Of a stretch of 64,000 nucleotides of DNA, positions 41,956 to 54,784 are shown piece by piece. A program made the position numbers and the translations under genes. Numbering within the stretch: the stretch's first letter is position 1; every line of letters starts with the position of its first letter. This DNA comes from Pegea sp. RAD2-039 (taxonomy: Eukaryota > Chordata > Thaliacea > Salpida > Salpidae): assembly GCA_034620365.1 (NCBI GenBank), contig JAQGEQ010000192.1, forward strand, positions 1,855,001 to 1,919,000, given 5' to 3'. The notes beneath the pieces are model-generated. The model ran no database searches. It worked only from the letters and a program-made list of their open reading frames with translations, and was not told the origin of the DNA.

Positions 41956-43661
41956 GATTTTGTATAATTTTGATTTTTTTTTTAATTATAAAATTACATT
42001 CATTTTAAACTGCAAAATGTTCTAAAGTAAATCAAACTGAATAACCATAAATTTGTTGATAAATATTTATATAAAGATATAAACTAAATTTGATAAAATT
42101 TCAAAAATTGTAAAACTTATAATAAAGAAAATACAAAAAGTATAATTAATTTTTCATATTAACTAAAATTAGAAGAAAAAAAATTTCAAACATAAAAATG
42201 TAAACTTACAGGTATTGAAACACAAGGTAAAATATTTATCACAATTTAATTTATAATATTTTTATTCAGAATAGTTTTGAAAGGTTTCTTTTAAAGGATA
42301 ACAAAAATTAAGCAGATTCTACCTCTGAATAATCAATAAGTACAACAAAGCTTAAACCTGCTTGTATTTGAAACTACAACAAAATAACATTCTTACTTCT
42401 TCGACAAAAAGTTCTAATAACAAAATGGAAGGAATCAATATTCATAATATTTTTTACAAAGTGGTGATAAAGTTTAACTTTTATTATAATTTTGTATATA
42501 TATTTTTACTTGAAAATAAGTACATTAAGCTTGTACTGTCTACTTCTATGCATTTGGGTTACTTTATCGTTAATAGAATGAAAGCGATATGAGATTTAGA
42601 TTGACAATTTACTATGATATCAAAATCTAGATATTACAGTAGAACTATCATTCTCAAAAGAGTTCTTTCATTCTTTAAACACTAAATGTAAGTTCTATTC
42701 ATTCCGATATACTATTTTTTATTGTCTATTTTCGATATAACACTAAATCATTCAAAGTTTTGCATAAATCACATCAATTTGAATTTATACTAGAATGATA
42801 CTTTTCTATATATGAATTACTTTTAAAAGTCCAGCGCTATATAAAATAATTTAAGAAGTTTGCTGCAAGAAACTAGTTTGAGTGCAAAACGTTGTCTTTA
42901 AATAACTTAAATAGTCTCTTATTAAGTTTTCTCTCCAATTAGTGTTTGTATAAAGGCAATTTTAAAATGTGTCGCTGTTGTTACCCTTTCTTGTGTTTAA
43001 AATAACGATTGGCAACCTAATATTCGTATTTGGTATGTACATTTTTTGGTTATTTAACAAAGTTTTTGAGTAATATACACCAGAACTAAAATGTTATCAA
43101 TTTGTCAAGTTGTACTTTTATGATCATTTTACTAATTATTTATTTTTACCAAATTTTGTTAAATATCTTTTTAGATACTTTTATTTCAGTAAATGTGTAT
43201 TGTTAAGCTTGACATCTACTAATTAAGAAAATTATTAGTAGTTCTAAATCATAATTCCGCTTGTCAGACATAGTTTATCTTGCATGTGAATCAAATCTAC
43301 TTAAAAACGGTTTTTATTTTTACTACTCAAAATGTTTATCATTTTCTAGTAGACACTACAGAAAGCCAAAGTCTGATTTCACAAAACTTTATGGTGTTTA
43401 TCTATTCAATTCAATTCGGCTAACTGCTTATATGTTACATAAATCAGATTATCTGTTTAAGTTCCTATTATACAAATAGCATAATATAATAATCAGTACA
43501 TTTAGAAACAGAAGATCAAACTAATGTATTAAATTTTGTTCAAAGAAAAAATTGTAAACTAAACATTTTTAAACATAAATAATTAATAAAAGACAAATAA
43601 TTAAATTGCTTATAATGAGCAAGGTACAAGTTTAAGAGTAAAAAAAAGAAATAAATTATGT
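41956..43661. other. Intergenic, nothing recognised
   Basis: AT-rich, between the start of the GALNT-like gene and the 3' end of GLRX5. The two short plus-strand ORFs (42362-42592, 43261-43479) show no family, splice or composition support. Confidence 0.5.
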
Positions 43662-44156
43662 TCAAGCATCCAAGAGAGCTGATCGTATACCAATTGATTT
43701 CAATTCTTCAACAAGATCTCCATTTTGATGCATCTGAAGCATAATATCACAACCTCCAACAAATTCACCATTCATATAAACTTGAGGAATGGTTGGCCAA
43801 TCTGAAAATGATTTGATCCCAGTTCTAAGATCCTGATCTTCTAGTACATTATGAGCTTCAAAATCGACTCCATGCATACTCAAAATCTGAACAACAGCTT
43901 TACTGAAACCACACTGAGGTTCATATGGAGTTCCTTTCATGAATACAACTACTTTATGACTATCTATTAAGCTTTGGATATTTTCTTTACTTCCCGAACA
44001 GCTGCTATAGTTTTGTTGTAGTTGGAATATAGGAGCAATTACAGTTTGATAAGAATTATTTGTTGAGGTAAAAGCAGTTAAAGGTGTTCGACATCTTAGA
44101 AAAGATTGCTGAATTATTCTTTTAGAAACAGACTGAATAATTCGACGATTCATCAT
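43662..44156 (-). CDS. GLRX5: Mitochondrial monothiol glutaredoxin 5, single exon
   Basis: Fe-S cluster carrier of the mitochondrial ISC assembly pathway, 164 aa. The N-terminus (about 1-45) is rich in R, S and Q with almost no acid residues, as in a mitochondrial presequence. The monothiol CGFS active site sits in PQCGFSKAV (about residue 82). Other Grx signatures are VVFMKGTP, the cis-proline segment [19 protein letters not shown], and the C-terminal helix. It is intronless in the coding region; a splice acceptor-like sequence about 25 bp upstream of the ATG (gattttcag) suggests a 5' UTR intron. The first of two tandem ATGs was taken. Confidence 0.94.
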   Translation of the reverse strand: MMNRRIIQSVSKRIIQQSFLRCRTPLTAFTSTNNSYQTVIAPIFQLQQNYSSCSGSKENIQSLIDSHKVVVFMKGTPYEPQCGFSKAVVQILSMHGVDFEAHNVLEDQDLRTGIKSFSDWPTIPQVYMNGEFVGGCDIMLQMHQNGDLVEELKSIGIRSALLDA

Positions 44157-45720
44157 AAAAAATTATAATTTTATTTTATACCTGAAAATCATAAAATTAA
44201 TTAATAAATATAATCAGAAAAATATTATTAATTATAAAAACTTTAAGTGTAGTGATAAGAAAACTTAATAATGGTTGATAAAAATATTAGTATATAGCAG
44301 TTTAATGAACCAATTAATCAACATAATTGTTATGATAGAAATCATAACCTCTCTGTAAAACAATAAAATTATTCCTAAAACATAAATTAAAATTTTTTCA
44401 ATGTTTTATAATAATTATAATAATAAATTCAGGTATTAGTAAACTGATGAATATAAATAAAATAAAGCATAAGTATCTTAATTTATATATAACAAAATAT
44501 ATGATAACCAAAAGATATAAATATCTATAGAAATATAAAAGCAAACTTAATTTATTTTTATTTGTCAAGTAAAAGATTGTTTAATAACTCTTTATTAAAA
44601 CACTTTTTTTAAAATATGACATTATATCAATTATTCAAGTCAAAAAACATGGACACTTCTTTTAAAGAGTTTAACTTTCATAAGATTTTACTAAATACAA
44701 CAAAAAAGTAGGTAAGCTAATTCTAAATACATACATGACAGGCATTTTTTATAAAATATTTTTAAAAATGTGAATCAACTAGTAATAAATTAAAAATTTT
44801 AATCATTTATTTTATTTTCAGGATACAAAAAGAAATATTGCTCTGCATATTACTATAAGCTCAAAAATATTTCTTTATTACTAGATTATTTAAATTATCA
44901 TTTAACAAAATCATAAAAAGTTTTTAGAGTCTAAATCTTATATATTAAATTTACTATATACCAATTATTATATTAATATTGCTTAGGTTTATACAAATTG
45001 AATTTAATAAATTATAATGTATTCAAAATCACCAGAAAAATAAGCAAGCACAATATAAGAATCATTTTATAATTATAAAGTCAATTAAGTCCATTGATTT
45101 TTAATCTTAAAAATCAATACAGTAAAAATATATAATTATATATTTTAAATGAAAGCTTCAAAATTATTAGAGTCAACATAATTATCAACATTCGCTAAAA
45201 ATTAATTAAATATCACTTAATAATATCTCTAAGCTAACAAACAAATTGTTTAAATTTAACTTCAGCTATATTAAATGTAAAGCTAAATTAAGCAAACATA
45301 CTACATCAATTAAGATAAATTCAAATTATAAATGATAAAAACCCTTAAAATATGTTGAATTTTCACTAAAGGTCAATTCAAAAGTTATTTCAGAACCTTC
45401 AATTTATTACAACTTTGTATGAAACCTTTAAATTTAGATTTATAAATTAAAGTTCAGCATTCAAATAAAGCTACTCTTAATTAAGAGCCAAATAGTTTAA
45501 AAATATATACATTTGTTTCAAAATATCGAATGTTTAAAAAAATATGCAAAAAGTATTGGGTCATCTAATTTGTTTAACATAAGTTACACAGCAATAACCT
45601 ATTTTTTCCTTTTAAATAAGTCTATGAAAATGAGATTTAGAATAACATTACTTTTTCCAGCGATGAGATGGTTTATGTAGATTACAATTTTTAACAACAT
45701 ACAAAAATTAATCGCAATTA
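44157..45720. other. Intergenic, nothing recognised
   Basis: Among the most AT-rich stretches of the window. No exon or RNA was recognised. Confidence 0.5.
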
Positions 45721-45729
45721 CAATTAAAA

Positions 45730-46560
45730 ATTGTTACAGACCGCTATACTCGTCAAGCTGTCCGGCAACAGTTTTCAAGTTGTCCGGTTATAATCATTAC
45801 TTAGAAGTGAGCAATTATATATAGCATTACTTATTTTAGATAAACGTTTTTCTAATTAACTTTGTAATTGTCATGCAATGACCAGGTGGTGTGCTTGAAC
45901 AAGCTTACGCAAGTTTAGATAACCTCAAGTACTGTTAAATCATATTGGGGTCAATGACCAAATAAGACCAATAACTAATTGTAAGATTTTAATACTAGGT
46001 GAGTATGACAAAGCAAAAAAGTATATTACGCCTAGAAGTGGCCAAACAAAAAATATGGTGAATACAAGATAATAAGGTTGGGCTTCATGCGGACTGGAGA
46101 TGTACCTGGGCACTAAGAAGGCGAAAAAATTTGACAAAGATGGGTATAAGAGCCGAATTCCTAGAATAGCTAAGCTTCAAGACCGCTTATCTAGGAAATG
46201 GGCTCATAGCTGCATCTAAAAAATAACGGTTTTCTTCAAGTCAACTTCTAGCAACTTAGCCATCAAAGAATGTTGGTAAGAATTGAGAAGACAAGAGGTG
46301 ATGCAGACCGATGCCCTAGAAAAAACATAGCCAATTGCTCTTTCTTTGACTATTTAGTCAACACTAGCAAACAATGGCCAACACCTGGAAAAACCCCAAA
46401 CTAAACCGAAAAGGGCAGCTTAATGACAAAAATCTTTTTATTGGCTGGGTTCCCTTTCAGGATATTTTGAGACTTCATGCTACTATATTTTTAAATCTGT
46501 TACAAATTATCTTAATTAAAGATTTATAGGGAGCTGCCAGACAACTTGTAAAAGTTCATA
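45730..46560. other. GC-shifted island, possible mobile-element relic
   Basis: Composition changes sharply from the AT-rich flanks. Near its left edge CAAGCTGTCCGG and CAAGTTGTCCGG form a 12-bp near-exact direct repeat 22 bp apart (about 45755-45790). A hydrophobic 65-codon minus ORF (45940-46137) is present but has no recognisable family and no splice context. It is most likely a decayed element, unidentified. Confidence 0.3.
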
Positions 46561-47132
46561 ACTTATAAAAGTCTTTCGGAGTTTTTATGGTATCCCTTAC
46601 AAAAGTTTAAAAGTTACTGCTTTAAATGTAAGGATAAGGCTTCTGGAAAAGATTGTTTAATTAAACCCAAGTGTCTTGAAGCTTGCACTAATTACTAAAT
46701 CACATTAAAACTACTCAAATTATTAAAGTAGGAAAAAGGTTTATAATATGAAAAGTTCTTATATTAATTTTAACTTCAATAATTCCTCTTATCAAGGTTG
46801 ATAAAAGCTAAACAACAACAACAACAAAAATTTAGTTACTAGATAAAATGTAAAAATAGTTTATTGCAAGTTAATTCACAAGGACGATAAAAAACTATAA
46901 AGTTATAAAGAATACTTCATATTATAAATTTTTATCGATTTTAGTAATACAAAACATTATAAAAAAACAGTAAATTGAAATAACAGATAATTACTCTAAG
47001 CCATTCATAGCAATAATTTTTTTATTCGATTTGCACAAACTTTTCCATATTTCATAAAAACTGTTATTTACTTCATCTTTAATAATAAGATTTTTTTTAT
47101 ACTAGATGAAACAGTAGAAATAAATGAGTATG
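46561..47132. other. Intergenic
   Basis: AT-rich; a short CAA run near 46813. This is presumably the 3' flank of the following minus-strand gene. Confidence 0.5.
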
Positions 47133-48903
47133 TTAGCTTGGTCCTGAAAGCGATGTAAGGCCTCCCCATGTAAAAGTTCTACCACTACCAATTTCTTTTG
47201 CATTGTAACTTAAATTACCAAAAGTTGAACCGTGTCGAAATTTCATTCCTATTAAATGTTGATGTAAGTTTAATAAACTTATTATTTTATAAGATTACCG
47301 GTTATAAATAAAGCAAATTAGTATTATAAATTTTAAAGTCAGCATAAAGTCAACTAACTAAACTCTAATTTTTAAGATTTTTAATTAAAATATTTTTAAG
47401 CTATTTGATTCTTTTGTAAATAAACCTTACAGAACACAGCGTAAATCTTAACCTGGTACATAGCCTTGATATCTTGGTAGAATGCCTGATTTTATGAGAT
47501 AGATATCGTTTTTGTTGGCAAAAGCAGCTTTTCGGTGTAAATCCTTCTTTTGCATCGCCTCAACACCGGGAACTGCAGTTGCATACATAAGATTGCCCGG
47601 ATTGTACAATCTCTTGCCATAAGTACCCAGACCTTGTGAGCTCTGTATTAAGATTGATAGTTACTTTTAAAATAATTGATATAAGTTCTGAAAATCAAAC
47701 CGATCGGAATTACTATTAAAATTAAATTAAATTACCGTTTTTGGGCGAACTAGTTTTTGGAGAATTTCTTTATGCTTTTCATTTGTGCCTAGATCTTCAG
47801 AGGCAGTTTTTGGTCTTCGTTTCTTTCGAGGTTTATACTCTTCCTTGAAATTTTCGTGTTGAATCAAAGGTTGTAAAGGAAACTCAATTCTTTTAGCTAT
47901 ATCAAAAATATTCACTCAACTAAGTTAGCTTTAGAAAATGTAATTTTGAAAAGAAGTAATGCAAAAGCTGAACGCTTAATGGTGCGGATGACGTCACTAT
48001 AACGCTGGAAAACGTGTGAATTCTTTTGAAAATATTTTACAAACTAAATCAAAATAAATAAAATAAAAATGATTAAATAGATAAATGATTTTACCATTAA
48101 CACTTACGCTAAATGTAATAACAATTAGTCACTAAAGGATTATTTATTTCCTTTTCGATTCAAAGTAAAAGCTTTAATTTTAATTCTAAATACTTTAATT
48201 GGTTAAAATTGATTATACTCTGCTACACTGAAAAATGTTATTTAAAAAACAAAATAAAAAACAAATATTTAATCATAATTGGTTATAAAAGAATATTGTT
48301 TGAATTGCTTTTGGCTTTTGTATATTTTAATCTTATTAGCTTGTCCAAATAAACTTTTTTTAATTTAGAAAATAATTTTTTAATATTAGAAAATAAAATG
48401 AGTTATATGGTTTTAAAAACTAAAAAAACATTAAAAATTCTGTTGAAGAAGCTATACAAGGATTATTTTAAGCTAAACACACCCTAAAAATATCTAGATA
48501 TCTACTGTTTTCCTGAATCATAATAAATTTTAGTTATATGATTATAAATTTATTTAGATAATTTCATTCTATTGGTTGAAAGTGTTTATTTTTACCATTT
48601 TTCTAAACTTTATCGTTTCCAACAAAATTGGTTTATACAAACCTTCTCAGATATGTGACGTCACCATTCTAAACATATATTCTAATAAATAGAAAAGAAC
48701 AAAATATATAACTTACCGAAAAATTCTTTATGATTATAGTAGAACTTATTCTTTGGTATATAGTGTCTCATTGGTTTTGGTCTTAAGAAGATACCACTAT
48801 CGGTAAACCCAGGTCTTTCTCCTTTTCGAAAATAAGACATTTTTCCTGAATCTGGGTGAACTTCATCATAACTTTCTACTCGAGAATCAGCCTTTTTAGG
48901 CAT
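47133..48903 (-). CDS. Probable ciliary microtubule inner-protein-like protein, 217 aa, 4 exons
   Basis: Exons in transcript order: 48903-48717, 47896-47736, 47642-47453, 47248-47133; phases close. The product is basic and rich in Gly, Pro, Tyr and Lys. Short motifs include SGIFLRPKPMRHYIP and NPGNLMYATAVPG, and near the C-terminus GILPRYQGYVPG followed by MKFRHGSTFGN. The GYxGYVPGxKFRxGxTFG pattern is what I know from small sperm/ciliary microtubule inner proteins (SPMIP/CIMIP2/FAM166 type), which line axonemal doublet microtubules. I cannot name an ortholog. There is no signal peptide or transmembrane segment. TGACGTCA octamers occur in its first intron region (47986, 48655) and upstream (49108). 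Confidence 0.65.
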
Positions 48904-49661
48904 CTTTTAAACTATTTATATAAACAACTCAACAAATTAACCCTTCTTTATACATTTACTCAAAAGGTTGCTATGATCTGGACTTAGCTTATAAACTGTG
49001 CTTCTTAAAGAGTTAAACTTATAAACACTTCAGTTGAGTAGAATAACTGAACTGATTATAAGAATAGTGCCAAAAACTGAACGGGTTGCTATCTTGGATT
49101 CAAAGCATGTGACGTCACAAAAGATATCTGACTATTGTTAGCTTAAAGTTGTTGTCTGGAGTTTACACACTTAAATAATGTACTTTCTCCTTAGTGGTTT
49201 AAATATATAATAATAGGAAAGTTTTTTCAACTATTTTTAATCATTTATTTTAGGTACAATAGATTTTTGTAAAAATGATAAAGTAATAATATTTATTTAT
49301 TCAACACATGGCTTCAGGTGGCTAATTAAAAAGTTCTTTTATCAAACAAAAATCAACATGAGCAGAAGAATAATAAATGTTTTTAAGTATTGCAGTCTAG
49401 AATAATTAATGCAAAAAATACTGCAAAGGCATAATTAAATATGAGATTTGATATAGGTTATAAATCAAAAATAAGTTGGGAAAATAAAGAATTTGGTAGC
49501 ATTATAAATCCTTAAGATATATTATAGCTGATAAACGATTAGTATTGAAAGTTACAAAATTATGATTAAACAATTTCAATAAAAACGTAATTTTAAAGAA
49601 GTTTTTATTCTGAAAACATACATTACTGAATATATTTTAAAATAATCGCGTTGCACATGTA
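48904..49661. other. Intergenic; promoter side of the ciliary-type gene
   Basis: No gene. It carries one TGACGTCA (about 49108) about 200 bp upstream of the 48903 start. No other motif was recognised. Confidence 0.5.
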
Positions 49662-49745
49662 CCTTCGATAGCTCAGTTGGTAGAGCGGTGGACTGTAGAG
49701 TACATTGATATCCATAGGTCGCTGGTTCGAATCCGGCTCGAAGGA
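49662..49745 (+). tRNA. tRNA-Tyr (GUA) with short intron
   Basis: Full cloverleaf: acceptor stem CCTTCGA/TCGAAGG with discriminator A, box A TAGCTCAGTTGGTAGAGC and box B GGTTCGAATCC. The anticodon loop reads CTGTAGA, giving anticodon GTA. An intron of about 11-12 nt (AGTACATTGAT) follows position 37, the standard place for tRNA-Tyr. A T-run from 49748 is the Pol III terminator. Confidence 0.97.
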
Positions 49746-50831
49746 CATTTTTTTAATTAATTTTGATTTTATTTAACAAAATAAAAATTATCAGTTTTTG
49801 ATCAAGAACCCCTTAAGTATTTTTTTTAACTCACAAAACTCTCTATTTGACTAAAAAGATTGATGTGCTTAATTTATATCAGCTGATATAACCAGTAAAT
49901 TTTCTTTACTGGCTATAAAATATTTCTATCTAAAATATATGAAGCTTTCATAAATATGAACTCAGTTTGATCGTATATACATTAAATAAAAACAAAAAAA
50001 TAATTAAATGTTTGTTTGATAAATAAATTCAACAGTTGTTTTTATACAACATGATTTTTAAGTTAAATAATCATTTTAGTTTAATTGGTGAAGCTTCATG
50101 AATAAAGTAGAAACTTAATCAAGTTTTAATTTGTAAAAAAAACTTCTTTTTGGAAACCTATTCAAAATAAACTAAAAAATATTTCAAAAAAGTTTTTCAA
50201 AACTTTTCACTGACTTTAAAAACTAAACATTTTTTAGTAAAAATTCTTGAAACTGAATATATTAACAACTTTTTATAAATAATTTCTCAAAATTAATTTC
50301 ATAATACTTTATTATAGGTTAGTAAGAAAGTCTGTATACTGATAAATTATCAAGATATAGAACGTAGGAAATACTCAAACAGTAGATGGAAAAAAGTATG
50401 CGAAAAAAATAATTGATTCTAACTTATTTTAAACTTGGGTAAGAAAATCTCAAGAAAGGTATCTTTAGAACTTACAGGAGCTTAGAAAATAGATAACTAT
50501 TTGAAAAACTGTTTCAATGAGCATAATTATGTCGAAACATGCAAAAGATAAATTTAAAGACATAATTTCCTATTCTGATAATATTCCTTAATCTTTGAAT
50601 TTTGAAAAAAAAGCAATTAGATGAAAAAAGAGACATCATTTTCAATCATTCATTAATACTAAATCTTTCTGATTCAGTTAAAATTAGATGAAGAAAAACA
50701 TTAAGTACAAATTTTAGTTGCTAGAATAATTAAATGAGTATAAAGATGTTTTCTCATTTACAAATATTTTCAGCATAAATGAGAAAACTACAAAGAAAAT
50801 TTCATCTTTTGCAGATTATATTTCAATCAAA
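49746..50831. other. Intergenic, nothing recognised
   Basis: After the Pol III T-tract the sequence is AT-rich without gene signals; part will be the ABI 3' UTR. Confidence 0.5.
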
Positions 50832-52163
50832 TTATATATCTTCAACATAGTTACCAGGAAATAAACCAGTTACACCATCAATTACACCTTCATACCATCC
50901 ATCATTATTCATTTTAATAACATAAACTATTTGATCTTCTTTTAAGTCAAGCTCATCGCTATTCATCGCCGTATAATCATAAATTACAATCATTTTTTTC
51001 TCAAATTCATCTGGAGTCCATGAAGTTTCATCCGCAACCATCATAGGGGGTGGAGGTGGTAACAACACAGTAGTATCTACTGGCTGAGATATAATAGTAT
51101 CTGCAGCTGTAAGCAAATCATGAGAAACAGGGGGCGGAGGAGGCAAGTCCATTACTGATGTAGTTGCATAGGAATCAGCATTATCTTTTATTGAAGCAGC
51201 TTGTCGGTTTTTGCCGAGTACAGGTGTACTATAATCAACTTCAGTTGCTTTGAAAGGTGCTTCTTGGGAGATAGCTGGTGGTGGAGGAGGACACATGACA
51301 GGTGAAGCAACATTCAAGATAGATGGCGGAGGAGGAATAGGAGCAGCAGGTGGTGGGTGTGGAATGTTTGAGGCTGGTGGTGGTATTGGGAGATTGTCTG
51401 GTAGTGATGGAGTATATATTGAAGGTGGGTTTGGTATGCCATATGGTATTTGACTTGAACCAGAACACAAGCTGCTTGATCCTGAACTACTATTTGAATT
51501 AGTTCGATGTCGTGAAGTTGATATTTGTGGAGAGTGATTGAAATCAAGTGGAACTCTGGGAGCTTTAACAGCTCTTAAAGTTCCATATCCACCAATTGAA
51601 CTTTTAGCAATATCTACAGATATTCGGTTAGTACTTGGACTAGCAGATTTTTTACTTGTTGAATGTCTTCTAAGTGTACTTGAGTCATTTCTGTTGCCGA
51701 GTTTTATACCATGCCCAATATCATCACATTCTGAGAAATCAATTGGTTTTCGAATGTATTTAACAGCTCTATCTGGAATATTAGGGTACATAATTCGCGC
51801 ATTTCTTGAAATACTTTTGTTGGCTGTTAGAAGACCAATTTCTCTTCTAGCAACTTTTTCTTTATGAATATCAACTGTTTGAGTGATTACATTTAAAGAA
51901 GACTCCATGTTAGCAAGTTGAACTGCATGTATGTCAAGCATATTTAACATACTACTAGATAATTGATTTATCTGGTATGCAACAGAAGCAAGTGATTGAG
52001 TAGTAAAACCCTTAGTTTCTTCTAAAACCTTCTTTTTGTCTGGATCTTCAAGATACTTCTGGGAACAGTAAGCAGAAACTTTTTGGAGGTTTTCATAACT
52101 TTCTAAAAGTTGTTTTCTCCCTTTTGGAATTTCATCTTCCATTAACTTTTTTAGTTCAGCCAT
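50832..52163 (-). CDS. ABI: Abl interactor (ABI1/2/3-type), intronless
   Basis: 443 aa. Subunit of the WAVE regulatory complex that links Rac signalling to Arp2/3 actin nucleation. The N-terminal alpha-helical WAVE-binding region carries TTQSLASVAYQIN (about 54-66) and the very conserved SQTVDIHKEKVARREIG-type segment (here TQTVDIHKEKVARREIG, about 114-130). The Abi homeo-domain homologous region has YIRKPIDFSE. A Ser/Pro-rich middle has several polyproline blocks (PPPPP) that can bind profilin/EVH1 or SH3 partners. The C-terminal SH3 domain (about 388-443) shows VIYDYTA, the DELDL loop, DGWYEG and GLFPGNYVE. The whole frame is one exon, unlike the intron-rich neighbours, which may mean retroposition or intron loss. 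Confidence 0.95.
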   Translation of the reverse strand: MAELKKLMEDEIPKGRKQLLESYENLQKVSAYCSQKYLEDPDKKKVLEETKGFTTQSLASVAYQINQLSSSMLNMLDIHAVQLANMESSLNVITQTVDIHKEKVARREIGLLTANKSISRNARIMYPNIPDRAVKYIRKPIDFSECDDIGHGIKLGNRNDSSTLRRHSTSKKSASPSTNRISVDIAKSSIGGYGTLRAVKAPRVPLDFNHSPQISTSRHRTNSNSSSGSSSLCSGSSQIPYGIPNPPSIYTPSLPDNLPIPPPASNIPHPPPAAPIPPPPSILNVASPVMCPPPPPAISQEAPFKATEVDYSTPVLGKNRQAASIKDNADSYATTSVMDLPPPPPVSHDLLTAADTIISQPVDTTVLLPPPPPMMVADETSWTPDEFEKKMIVIYDYTAMNSDELDLKEDQIVYVIKMNNDGWYEGVIDGVTGLFPGNYVEDI

Positions 52164-54779
52164 TCTTAAAATATTACTTTGAGATACAAAATATGTTATA
52201 ATATTTTATTAGCTAAAGTTAGAAAAAAACATCTATTATATGCATGATTTTTTATAGAATAAAAATACTAGGTATAATCTACAACATAAACATCTAAATA
52301 AGACTAAACTATAAAAAAGGAAGCAAAAAACAAATTTTTAATGCAAGGGAAAATGTGATATACATAGTTAATTGTTAATAATGACTAAAAATGGGCTATA
52401 ACAAAAGTAATATTAACAATTTAAAATATCAAAGTATAAATCAAACTAAAAAATTACAAAACTTGAAATGGTTAACATCAAAAGCTATTAATATCAGACA
52501 AGTTGCTTCTCCTAAAAATCTACAACCTTTTGACTTAAAAAGATCTATTTATCATATAATTCAATTAATAAAACCTATTTACCACTAAATCTTAAAAGAA
52601 AAGGGAGAAAGTATAAAGCAAGAAATGATGTTTTATTAACTCAAATTATTTCACAAAAATAAATAAAATGTAATAATAACTTTTATAAATAAAACTTTTA
52701 AACTAATTCTTTTTATCATCTAGCGAAATAATTATAAAAATCATTTTGAAAACTAAAAAACAATAATTTTTAGCTTCTTTTATAAAGAATACAATAACAT
52801 ATTTCAAAATTACTAATTTGTAATAATTTATCATAATATAATACTTTGGTCAATTTACTTGAATCAAAATCAATCTTGTCATAAAATATATATTGAGATT
52901 AAACTAATCACATCAAACTTGTTTTTAGACAATTAAATTACTTATATTACAGGCTTTTAATTAATTTTTCTACCAATGACTACCAAAAACGAACCAACCA
53001 AAATTGTATTTTCAAATAATCTATTTATCTTTTATAAATTTTATGATTATAGTATTTTTAACTTAACAAAACCAAGATGTTTACAGACAAAAATGAGAAG
53101 GAAATGAAATTAGATTTCATCAGAAAAACAAGTTCTAAAAACAGGACTGATTTAGTAGTTGCACACACAGTTATTATCACATAAATAGATTGGATTTTAT
53201 TATAAGTAAATTTATATACAAGTTGTACCTTTGTTAAAGTGTTTCTTGCATAAGCTAAAGTTATTTTGAAAAGTTTACATTAAGTAAATTGAAATGAAAC
53301 TATTTAAAGTAAAGAAAAGCTTTAAAAATGATCTGAAGGATGTGAATTTACCTCTAAGTAAATCTAAATATTTTTTGTACATACCTTTCAATCTATAAAC
53401 TACAAAAAAATAATAAGTACGATTTAAGGTAGAACATACGTAAATTTTACATTGATAGCAGAAAAACATTTTCTATAAAATTAAAAATATACTCTATTAA
53501 AAGTAAACTATTAGAAACAAACTTATCAGACTTATACTTTATTAGTTAATAATAATTGTTTGAAGTTTTACATTAATGCAGATCAAAGTAATTGTGAAAT
53601 CTTAACAGTAAAATATTAGATATGAACAACACGACATTAACTTTCTAGTAAACGCCCAGTAGTATCAAATAATTGGTTACATAAACAAAATGGACTTTTT
53701 GGCAAAAGCTAGTAATATACAAGTACTTTGTAAATATTAAATATTATTATTAGACTAGTTATACGTGCAAAACCCATTTGCGAACTTTTTGAATATTACT
53801 ATACGTATATTTAAAGCAAATCCATACATTTATATCAGGTGAGTATGATTATAGTAGATTCAGTCACTGAATAGCTTATTTTTACACTCAAGATACTTTC
53901 CATTTTTTGTTCTTACTTGACAATCATTCTTTTATAAACATTTAACTTTTCACATTTTTATAAATTCATAGTGATTGAGACTCTTAAGGTTTCCTTAACT
54001 AAGGACAAGACTAAAAAAAGTCAATAATTTTGTTTTTCACAAAAATATAATATGAACACTATTTGAATTGAAATTATTTTGTTACCAAATTACTCTAGAT
54101 TTACTACTGATGTTGATTTACTAAGTAATTTATCAAAATGGTAGTTTAACCTATACAAACATGTAACTCTTAATCAAGCTAAAAAAGTTTTATTTTTGCT
54201 ATCATAAAATAAGAGATTTGGGTAATAAATTGCCTAAATGAGCTTAGCTGTTTTACAAAATTATACAAGCTATATTTTTTTTGCTTAAAATCAATAAATA
54301 TGACACATCCTTTTAAAAGCAGAAGAATAAAAATATTTACTACCAGATTTTCTAATTAAGATTTTCATGAAATTTACTTTTTGTACAAGCAAACTATTAT
54401 ATAGATTTTCAGCACTGATTATTTCAAAAATAAACTTTGTGAACGCTTAACAACTCACATTTAAACTATTTTATACCAAGTAAAGGTGATTAAGATTATT
54501 TTGAATTATTTAAAACCAACGAAAACTTTTCATAGCATAATTAAATCAGTTTTTAACTTGAAAAGTAATTACAAGATTCTCAAAATACAAAATAAATAAA
54601 CTGATTTATTAATCAGTTTATATAATATAATTGTCTGCTTGGGGTGAGAACGGCTAGGTGTGCTGCAGAAATGCAGAAAACAGAGCAAAACATAAAAAGA
54701 ATACAAAAGAGCTAGAAACATTTTAATACTTTTTTCTTTGATGTTCGATCTGTTGCAAAATATTTCCATTTGCTGGTAT
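52164..54779. other. Intergenic, AT-rich
   Basis: No supported gene. Short ORFs at 52391 (+), 53275 (-) and 54569 (-) lack family or splice support. Confidence 0.5.
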
Positions 54780-54784
54780 CAATG

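Noticed and set aside
42362-43479. Plus-strand ORFs of 76 and 72 codons
   Set aside because: Base composition equals intergenic background, no motifs, one without ATG.
51250-51867. Glycine-rich and other ORFs opposite or out of frame with ABI
   Set aside because: Shadows of the proline-rich ABI coding sequence.
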